Assembly: GCA_029263635.1 (NCBI GenBank)
Contig: JAJUFY010000033.1
Span: 1 to 12,266 of the forward strand
Length of the DNA stretch: 12,266 nt
Reading direction: 5' to 3'
Source: Ectothiorhodospiraceae bacterium
GTDB lineage: Bacteria; Pseudomonadota; Gammaproteobacteria; Nitrococcales; AK92
A program made the translations under genes and the position numbers. Below the pieces are notes generated by a model, which was given only the letters and a program-made list of their open reading frames with translations, was not told the DNA's origin and did no database searches. Shown piece after piece: positions 7,021 to 12,266 of the stretch; within the stretch, counting starts at the first letter, position 1; every line of letters starts with the position of its first letter.

Positions 7021-7758
7021 TCAGCTCTGCTGGTGGCCGGTGACGGCAGGGGCGGCCGTCGGCGCCGCGGGCGGTGCGGTGCGATGGAGATAGACGTAGT
7101 GCCGGCGCAGCAGCGGCAGGTCAAAATGCCAGCGATGGGTGCGGCCGTAAGGGGTCCAGCCGGTGCGCTGGGCCCAGCGCCGGGCGGCCGTGTTGGTCTC
7201 ATGGATATGGGTGATGAGCTGGCGCATGCCACGGCTGGCCGCGAGCCGGAACATGGCGTGGGCAAACGGCACCGCTGCGCCCCCGGGGTAGCGCAGGCCG
7301 ACCGGCAGGGTGAGCAGGCATTCGACCTGGCCGACATCGGGGGCAAGCGGCGGGTACATGCCGGCCCAGTGTGGCAGGTGCTGCAGCCGGTGGTTGTCGT
7401 GATGGCTGAACAGCCACTGCATGCACAGGGGGCGGCCGTCCAGCAGCCAGACATAGCCGCCCCGAAGACCGTGCCGCCACAGCGTCAGGGCCGTACGGAC
7501 CTGCGGCTGATCCCTCCACGGATGTGCCGCCAGCGCATCGATGAAAGCCTGCGTCACCGGCGTTGGCACGGCCGGCGAGGGTTCGCCGCGCGGCAGGCTG
7601 AGCCGGTAGCGGATCCAGGTCTGGCTGTGCAGGCGGGCGCCCAGCGCGGCTTCGCAGGCGCCGCCCAGCCTGCCGGCTATCCGCGCCGCCCACGGCGACA
7701 GCCTGAGCCGGTGCCGGTCGATGCACAGCCAGTCGGCGCTGCATGTGTTTGGGCGCAT
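7021..7758 (-). CDS. GNAT-like N-acyltransferase
   Basis: Encodes 245 residues. AGGA lies six bases before ATG 7758-7756. The C-terminal half shows a GNAT pattern. VECLLTLPVGL (145-155) would be beta-4. RYPGGA (156-161) fits the acyl-CoA pyrophosphate loop R/Q-x-x-G-x-G/A. FAHAMFRLAASRGM follows as helix 3, LITHIHETNTAARRWAQRTGW (181-201) gives beta-5 with the conserved Asn and terminal GW, and YGRTHRWHFDL follows. The N-terminal 80 residues match nothing I know, and the last 20 are Ala/Pro-rich. The family transfers acyl groups from acyl-CoA to amines, often amino sugars in surface-polysaccharide loci. The acceptor here is unknown. The gene starts 22 bases after the GT4 gene and precedes the PaaK-like gene, so the three are likely one operon. 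The fold call is moderately sure; the acyl donor may be supplied by the PaaK-like enzyme (inference). Confidence 0.72.
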   Translation of the reverse strand: MRPNTCSADWLCIDRHRLRLSPWAARIAGRLGGACEAALGARLHSQTWIRYRLSLPRGEPSPAVPTPVTQAFIDALAAHPWRDQPQVRTALTLWRHGLRGGYVWLLDGRPLCMQWLFSHHDNHRLQHLPHWAGMYPPLAPDVGQVECLLTLPVGLRYPGGAAVPFAHAMFRLAASRGMRQLITHIHETNTAARRWAQRTGWTPYGRTHRWHFDLPLLRRHYVYLHRTAPPAAPTAAPAVTGHQQS

Positions 7759-7780
7759 CCGCTTCCTGCTCTTGCCTGGG

Positions 7781-8908
7781 TCAGTCCCGCCGCACGGCGG
7801 CAGCGGCCGTATTGCATGGCGCCGCGTACTGGCGCAGATAGGCTTCCAGCATGACGTCGAGGGAGAACTGCGTGGCGATCCGCTGCTGAGCCGCCCGGCC
7901 GAACCGCTGGCGCCGCGCCGGATCCAGGGCCAGCGCTAGCAGCCGCGCCTGCACGGCGGCGACATCGCCCGGCTCGACCAGATAGCCTGTGCTGCCGTCG
8001 GTGACCAGCTCGCTGTTGCCGCCGACCCGGGTCGCCACCACCGGCAGGCCGGCCGCCATGGCTTCCAGGATGCTGCAGGACAGGCCTTCGGTGTCGGAGC
8101 AAAGGGCGAAGATGTCGCTGGCGGCCAGCAGCGCCGGGACGTCATCGCGCCGGCCGAGGAAGTGCACGCGTTCGGCGATGTCCAGTTCCGTAGCCAGGCA
8201 GTGCAGCTGGTCGCGGAGCGGCCCGTCGCCGACCAGCAGCAGGTGGGCCGGCTGGGGAGTGTCCAGGCCGGCGAAGGCGCGCAGCAGCAGCTGGTGGTTC
8301 TTCAGGCGCACCAGACGCCCGACGCAGATGACGAGAAGATCCGCGTCAGAAAGCCCCAGCGCCTGTCGCAGGTCCGGGACCTGCGGGGCCGGCATGCTGC
8401 TGGTGCCGTTGTAGACGGTCCGCAGTGCCTGCCGCCAGAACAGGCCACGCCGGCGGTAAAAGGCCTCCATGTCTTCGGATACGCATACCAGCCGGGTTCC
8501 CAGCAGAGCCGCCAGCTGCAGCAGATGGATGCGCGCCGGCCGCTCGTCGACGACGTAGACGTCGTGCAGGGTGCCGACATGGGGAACGCCCGCCAGCAGG
8601 CAGGCCGGCGCCGCGGCGGTGATGGGGCCAAACAGATGGGAGTGGAGAACATCGATTTCCCGCGCCCGCAGCAGGCGGCTGAGCTGCAGGGCGAACAGCG
8701 GCAGCGTCCGGGTCGATTTGTAGTAGCGGTGGCCGGGGAGGACATGCTGCTCGACACCCAGCTGCCTGGCCTGCCTGCTCAGGTAGGGGCTGCCGAAGTG
8801 CAGCAGCACCGGGTCGACCGACCGCATCCGCAGCTGCCGGCAGAGCTCGAGCACCACGGTTTCGGCGCCGCCTTCGGCTGCCGTGTCGATGAATTGGGCG
8901 ACCCGCAT
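7781..8908 (-). CDS. Glycosyltransferase family 4
   Basis: Encodes 375 residues from ATG 8908. AGGAG on the minus strand lies 10 bases upstream; ATGs at 8914 and 8917 are alternatives with shorter spacing. A frame running far upstream to 10027 is antisense to the next operon and is not real. The N-terminal domain opens MRVAQFIDTAAEGGAETVV with the Gly-rich acceptor loop (13-14) and has DVLHSHLFGPITAAA (86-100) and GTLHDVYVVDE (112-122). The donor domain includes VCVGRLVRLKNH-type sequence (195-205), LLLVGDGPLRDQL (223-235), VHFLGRRDDVPALL (248-261) and the EX7E motif EGLSCSILEAMAAGLPVVA (E274 and E282). This is a full-length, typical GT4 retaining enzyme. No membrane segment is seen, so it would act at the cytoplasmic membrane face on a lipid-linked glycan. 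It leads the minus-strand operon and lies head-to-head with the GT2 gene. Sugar specificity cannot be told. Confidence 0.95.
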   Translation of the reverse strand: MRVAQFIDTAAEGGAETVVLELCRQLRMRSVDPVLLHFGSPYLSRQARQLGVEQHVLPGHRYYKSTRTLPLFALQLSRLLRAREIDVLHSHLFGPITAAAPACLLAGVPHVGTLHDVYVVDERPARIHLLQLAALLGTRLVCVSEDMEAFYRRRGLFWRQALRTVYNGTSSMPAPQVPDLRQALGLSDADLLVICVGRLVRLKNHQLLLRAFAGLDTPQPAHLLLVGDGPLRDQLHCLATELDIAERVHFLGRRDDVPALLAASDIFALCSDTEGLSCSILEAMAAGLPVVATRVGGNSELVTDGSTGYLVEPGDVAAVQARLLALALDPARRQRFGRAAQQRIATQFSLDVMLEAYLRQYAAPCNTAAAAVRRD

Positions 8909-9100
8909 GCGCATCATTCTCCTGTGCCGGCGCAGCGGAGCACCGGGCCGGCAGCCGTGGAGTCGTCTTGCTTGTATCGTGCAGCGGCGTGGCCGATGAC
9001 GGCGAGAATGATTTTTGTGGCCCCGACGGACTCGCATTATGCGCCGCTGTCCCCATCTGATATGGGCATGCAAGCACAATAAGCAAAGATCCGAGGTCGC
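8909..9100. promoter_or_regulatory. Divergent intergenic region, probable promoters for both operons
   Basis: This 192-bp gap separates divergently transcribed operons, so at least one promoter in each direction is expected. The right half is AT-richer. A plus-strand -10-like CATTAT (9035-9040) has only a poor -35 (TTTTTG, 9012-9017, 17-bp spacing), and CACAAT (9075-9080) is another -10-like hexamer. Symmetric elements are CGCAT-T-ATGCG (9033-9043), CCCAT-N5-ATGGG (9052-9066) and GCATGC (9066-9071), possible operators. The GT2 gene has GAGG (9093-9096) as its ribosome site; the GT4 gene has AGGAG at about 8923-8919. Exact promoters are not established. Confidence 0.45.
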
Positions 9101-10228
9101 ATGGAAGCATTGTTCTGGATCGGCCTGTTCGGCGCGCTCTACAGCTACTTCCTCTATCCGCTGCTGCTGTTGCTGGTATCCCGGCCACGGCCGCTGCTGC
9201 CTGCCGCCGAGGAGCTGCCGTCCATCAGCCTGATCGTCACCGCGCATAACGAGGCGCGCCGCATCGGCGCCAAGCTCGACAACTGCCTGGAGCTCGACTA
9301 TCCCCGCGAGCGGCTGGAGATCCTGGTGGCGTCGGACGCGTCGGACGACGAGACCGACGACATCGTTGCCGGCTATGCCGACCGGGGCGTCCGTCTGGTG
9401 CGCGCCGTGCAGCGGCAGGGCAAGGAATGGGCGCAGCTGCTGGCGGTGCGGGCGGCGCAGGGAGAGATCCTGGTGTTCTCGGATGTGGCGACCATGATTC
9501 CCGCCGATGCCCTGCGTCGGCTGGCGGTGGATTTCGCCGATCCGAAGGTGGGCGCGGTGTCGAGCGAGGACCGCTTCGTCGCGCCTGGCGGGCAACTGGT
9601 CGGCGAGGGGCTGTACGTGCGCTACGAAATGTGGCTGCGGCGCCTGGAGTCGGGTGCTGCCGGGCTGGTCGGCCTGAGCGGATCGTTCTTCGCGGCCCGG
9701 CGCGAGGTCTGCGAGCAATGGGACGTGCTCGCGCCCAGTGATTTCAACACCGCCCTGAACAGCGTCCGCAGGGGCTATATCGCCATTTCCGACCCGCAAT
9801 TGCTGGGCTACTACCAGGCGATCCAGGACGAGAGCCACGAGTACCAGCGCAAGCTGCGCACCGTGCTGCGCGGCATGACCGGCCTGCTGCGGCGGCCGGA
9901 AGTGCTCAACCCGCTGCGCTACGGCTTCTTCAGCATCCAGGTGTTCAGCCACAAGGTGATGCGCTGGCTGGTGCCGTGGTTTCTGCTGCTGCTGCTGGCG
10001 GCCTCGGTCAGCCTGGCCGGCAGCCACTGGTTCTACAGCCTGGCGCTGGCCGGGCAGCTGGCCTTCTACCTGCTGGTGCTCGGCGGCGCGCTGTCAGCCA
10101 GGCTGCGGCAGCATGCGCTGGTGAAAGTGCCGTATTTCTTCGTGCAGGTGAACGTGGCCATCGCCCATGCGCTGATCGCCTTCCTGTGCGGCAAGCGCAT
10201 TACCCGCTGGCAGCCGTCAGAGCGATGA
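9101..10228 (+). CDS. Membrane-anchored glycosyltransferase family 2
   Basis: Encodes 375 residues with GAGG four bases before ATG 9101. The order is one N-terminal membrane helix (about 4-26), a GT-A catalytic domain (41-255) and about three C-terminal membrane helices (about 287-305, 311-330, 343-363). The catalytic domain has SLIVTAHNEARRI (43-55), LVASDASDDETDDIV (75-89, Asp79 for nucleotide binding), QRQGKEWAQLLAV (104-116), VFSDVATMIP (125-134, Asp128 as the metal-site acid in place of a strict DXD), GLSGSFFAARRE (191-202), APSDFN (211-216, candidate general base Asp214) and EYQRKLRTVLRG (247-258). The plan resembles processive and polyprenyl-linked GT2 enzymes. However, the QxxRW motif of synthases is absent (YQRKLRT instead), so a single-sugar transferase is likelier than a polymerising synthase. 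It is the first gene of a tight operon; its stop overlaps the next start by ATGA at 10225-10228. Substrate unknown. Confidence 0.93.
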   Translation: MEALFWIGLFGALYSYFLYPLLLLLVSRPRPLLPAAEELPSISLIVTAHNEARRIGAKLDNCLELDYPRERLEILVASDASDDETDDIVAGYADRGVRLVRAVQRQGKEWAQLLAVRAAQGEILVFSDVATMIPADALRRLAVDFADPKVGAVSSEDRFVAPGGQLVGEGLYVRYEMWLRRLESGAAGLVGLSGSFFAARREVCEQWDVLAPSDFNTALNSVRRGYIAISDPQLLGYYQAIQDESHEYQRKLRTVLRGMTGLLRRPEVLNPLRYGFFSIQVFSHKVMRWLVPWFLLLLLAASVSLAGSHWFYSLALAGQLAFYLLVLGGALSARLRQHALVKVPYFFVQVNVAIAHALIAFLCGKRITRWQPSER

Positions 10229-11400
10229 GTATCGGCATGCTGCCTCCGGCCGGCGACCCGGTCGTCCTCGGCGACGACCAGGCCGCCAATGCCCGCCTGT
10301 GGCGGCAGTGGCTGCCGTACCAGCCGGCGCTGTATGCCTCCGGCACGGCGGCGCTGGCAGCCGCGGTGACGGCGGCGCTGGCAACCGGACACGGCCGTAC
10401 CGAGGTGGTGCTGCCGGGCTACGGCTGCCCGGCGCTGGTCAGCGCGGTACTGCATGCCGGCGGCCGGCCGGTGCTGGTCGATCTGGAGCCGGAACGCCCC
10501 TGGCTGTCGCGGCAGGCGCTGGAGGCGGTGCTGGGGCCGCGGACGGCGGCGGTGGTGGCGGTCAGCCTGCTCGGCATCCCAGAGCGGCTGGCCATGCTGC
10601 GCAAGGCCGCGGACCAGGCCGGCGCGCTGCTCATCGAAGACAGCGCCCAGGCCTATCCGCCGGCCGGACTGGCGAACGGCAGCGCCGATCTCGTCGTCCT
10701 CAGCCTCGGGCGCGGCAAGCCGGTCAGCCTGCTTGGCGGAGGCATCGTGCTGTGCCGCGACCTGCGACTGGCGGCGCGGCTGCCGGCGCCGCAGCCGCCG
10801 GCCGGCAGCCGCTGGCGGCTGCGCGCCAAGGCGGCAGCCTACAACCTGCTGCGCCGGCCCCAGCTCTACTGGATACCGGAACTGCTTCCGCTGGGGCTAG
10901 GGGAAACCCGCTACCAGCCCCTGCACGGCCTGGCGGCGATGGACCAGGTCCGGCAGCAGCTGCTCGGTGCCGCCGTCGAGCGTTACCTGCAGCAGCAGGA
11001 GCAGCGCATTCGGTCGCTGCTTGGCCGGCGGCTGGCCGGCTTCGCTGGCGAATTGGTCGACCTGGCGGCGCTCTGCGCCCCGCAGCGGCGCCTGCTCCGG
11101 TATCCGCTGCTGGCGCCGACGCCGGTGCTGGCCGATCGGCTCGCCCAGGCACTGAGGCGCGCCGGCCTGGGGGCAACCCGCATGTACGGCACGGCGCTGC
11201 CGGAGGTGCCGGGCTTGCCGCAGGGGATAGCCGGCGGCGAGCTGCCGCAGGCGCGTGATTTCGCCGCGCGCCTGCTCACGCTGCCGGTGCACCAGGGGGT
11301 GACGGGGGTGCATGTCGAACGGATGCTGGCGGTGATCGGTGCCGTGCTGGGGGAGCCGGACGGTCGGAGGGTCGAGGATTGGGCGGAGAAGCAGGGATGA
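10225..11400 (+). CDS. DegT/DnrJ/EryC1/StrS-family aminotransferase-like protein
   Basis: Encodes 391 residues from ATG 10225, which overlaps the upstream stop (ATGA). The same frame is open further upstream but only as a shadow of the GT2 gene. PLP-fold motifs in order: ALYASGTAALAAAV (35-48, phosphate-binding), VVLPGYGCPALVSAVLHAGG (61-80), PVLVDLE (82-88), AVVAVSLLGIPE (109-120) and LLIEDSAQAYP (135-145, Asp139 for the pyridine nitrogen and Gln142). The expected catalytic lysine is Lys165 in LSLGRGKPVSLLGGGIV. The lysine segment departs from the family's usual SF-x4-K-x2-TTGEGG form, and LTLPVHQGVTGVHVERML (351-368) matches the family C-terminus. The known role is transfer of an amino group from glutamate or glutamine to a keto sugar nucleotide. 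Given the divergent lysine region, another PLP-dependent reaction or an altered substrate is possible. It lies between the GT2 and epimerase genes with 4-base overlaps at both ends, suggesting coupled translation. Confidence 0.85.
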   Translation: MSIGMLPPAGDPVVLGDDQAANARLWRQWLPYQPALYASGTAALAAAVTAALATGHGRTEVVLPGYGCPALVSAVLHAGGRPVLVDLEPERPWLSRQALEAVLGPRTAAVVAVSLLGIPERLAMLRKAADQAGALLIEDSAQAYPPAGLANGSADLVVLSLGRGKPVSLLGGGIVLCRDLRLAARLPAPQPPAGSRWRLRAKAAAYNLLRRPQLYWIPELLPLGLGETRYQPLHGLAAMDQVRQQLLGAAVERYLQQQEQRIRSLLGRRLAGFAGELVDLAALCAPQRRLLRYPLLAPTPVLADRLAQALRRAGLGATRMYGTALPEVPGLPQGIAGGELPQARDFAARLLTLPVHQGVTGVHVERMLAVIGAVLGEPDGRRVEDWAEKQG

Positions 11401-12266
11401 AGATCTTACACGTGGTTGGTGCCAGGCCGAACTTCATGAAGGTCGCGCCGATCATCGATGCCTTCGACGCCTATGCCGGCAGTCCGGAGGCCGAGGTCGA
11501 GGTGCGGCAGGTGCTGGTGCATACCGGCCAGCATTACGACAGGGCGATGTCGGAGCTGTTTTTCGAACAGCTCGGCATGCCGAAGCCGGACATCAACCTG
11601 AGTATCGGATCCGGCCCCCACGGCTGGCAGACCGGGCGGATCATGGAGGCCTTCGAACCGGTGCTGCTCGAGCAGCGGCCGGATCTGGTGCTGGTGGTCG
11701 GCGACGTCAATTCGACGCTGGCCTGCGCCATCGACGCCAAGAAACTCGGCATCCCGGTCGCCCATGTCGAGGCCGGCCTGCGCAGCGGCGACCGCAGCAT
11801 GCCGGAAGAGATCAACCGGCTGGCGACCGATGCCATCTCCGACCTGCTGTTCGCCACCGACAGGATCGCCTGCGAGGCCCTGCGCCGGGAAGGCGTTCCT
11901 GAAGAGCGAATCCATTTCGTCGGCAACGTCATGATCGACAGCCTGCTGAAGCATCGCGACCAGGCGCTGCGGCAGCCCACCCTGCGCCAGCTGGGACTGC
12001 TCGGCCCGGAGGGCAAGCCGCAGCCTTACGCCGTGGTGACCCTGCATCGCCCGAGCAACGTCGACGATCCGGACGCGTTGCGGGAGATCGTCGCAGCGCT
12101 GGCGCTGCTGGGGCGCGAGATGCCGGTCATGTTCCCGGTCCATCCCCGTTCCCGGGGCCGGTTCCGCGAGTTCGGTCTGCAACCGCTGCTGGCCGAACAC
12201 GGCGGGATACGGCTGCTGGAGCCGCTCGGCTATCTGGATTTCGTCAACCTGATGGCGAACGCCAGC
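11397..12266 (+). CDS. wecB: Non-hydrolysing UDP-N-acetylglucosamine 2-epimerase (3' end outside window)
   Basis: 290 residues of a protein normally about 370-380 residues long; the frame is still open at the window end. It starts ATG 11397, overlapping the DegT-like stop (ATGA), with AGGG just upstream. Landmarks match WecB/MnaA: GARPNFMK (8-15, with Arg10 and Lys15), LVHTGQHYD (40-48), LVVGDVNSTLA (99-109, Asp103 equivalent to E. coli Asp95), AHVEAGLRSGDRSMPEEINRL (122-142, Glu125, Glu138 and Arg141), FVGNVMIDSLL (174-184) and TLHRPSNVDD (215-224, His217). The family interconverts UDP-GlcNAc and UDP-ManNAc in the cytoplasm, supplying ManNAc or ManNAcA precursors for surface glycans. The usual HRxEN motif here reads HRPSN, which I recall in polysaccharide-locus variants; a related sugar nucleotide could be the true substrate. 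The end of the gene, and anything after it such as a UDP-ManNAc dehydrogenase, cannot be seen. Confidence 0.93.
   Translation, partial: MKILHVVGARPNFMKVAPIIDAFDAYAGSPEAEVEVRQVLVHTGQHYDRAMSELFFEQLGMPKPDINLSIGSGPHGWQTGRIMEAFEPVLLEQRPDLVLVVGDVNSTLACAIDAKKLGIPVAHVEAGLRSGDRSMPEEINRLATDAISDLLFATDRIACEALRREGVPEERIHFVGNVMIDSLLKHRDQALRQPTLRQLGLLGPEGKPQPYAVVTLHRPSNVDDPDALREIVAALALLGREMPVMFPVHPRSRGRFREFGLQPLLAEHGGIRLLEPLGYLDFVNLMANAS

Noticed and set aside
8909..10027. N-terminal extension of the minus-strand GT4 frame to 748 residues
   Set aside because: The extra part is antisense to the GT2 gene and has no protein-like motifs. The GT4 N-terminus (MRVAQFID) with an AGGAG site fixes the start near 8908.
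1..12266. Exosortase/PEP-CTERM association
   Set aside because: The amidotransferase and gene mix recall such loci, but no exosortase gene and no PEP-CTERM tail on the secreted protein is present in the window.

Overview
The window is one continuous piece of a bacterial surface-polysaccharide (exopolysaccharide, capsule or O-antigen type) biosynthesis locus. GC content is very high by eye, with strong G/C preference at third codon positions, short gaps, Shine-Dalgarno sites and ATGA stop/start overlaps. This fits a high-GC Gram-negative proteobacterium, probably beta- or gamma-proteobacterial; I cannot name a genus. No rRNA, tRNA, CRISPR array, insertion sequence or phage gene is visible.

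Layout. (1) Positions 1-3809, plus strand: the C-terminal half of a GT4 glycosyltransferase, an AsnB/WbpS-type glutamine amidotransferase three bases downstream, and a second GT-B glycosyltransferase. (2) Positions 3849-3885: a perfect 15-bp inverted repeat between convergent genes, probably a factor-assisted or bidirectional terminator. (3) Positions 3900-8908, minus strand, read right to left: GT4 glycosyltransferase, GNAT-like acyltransferase, PaaK/CapK-like adenylate-forming enzyme, a 571-bp gap with an AT-rich island, and a secreted polysaccharide-lyase-like (jelly-roll) protein. (4) Positions 8909-9100: a divergent intergenic region that probably drives both flanking operons. (5) Positions 9101-12266, plus strand: membrane-anchored GT2 glycosyltransferase, DegT/DnrJ/EryC1-type aminotransferase and non-hydrolysing UDP-GlcNAc 2-epimerase (WecB type, cut by the window end), joined by two 4-base ATGA overlaps.

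How the genes may work together (inference). The epimerase would supply UDP-ManNAc or a derivative. The DegT-type enzyme would aminate a keto sugar nucleotide. The four glycosyltransferases would assemble a repeat unit on a lipid carrier at the inner membrane. The AsnB-type enzyme would amidate a carboxyl group, most plausibly a uronic acid. The PaaK-like ligase and GNAT protein sit together and could activate and attach an unusual acyl group to an amino sugar. The exported lyase-like protein would act on the polymer in the periplasm or outside. No polymerase, flippase, chain-length regulator or exosortase gene is in the window, so the export route cannot be read from it.

The least ordinary points are the PaaK-like/GNAT/DegT combination as a possible sugar N-acylation module, the divergent DegT active-site segment, the secreted lyase-like protein that stops where an Fn3-like linker seems to begin, and the AT-rich island in an otherwise GC-rich locus.
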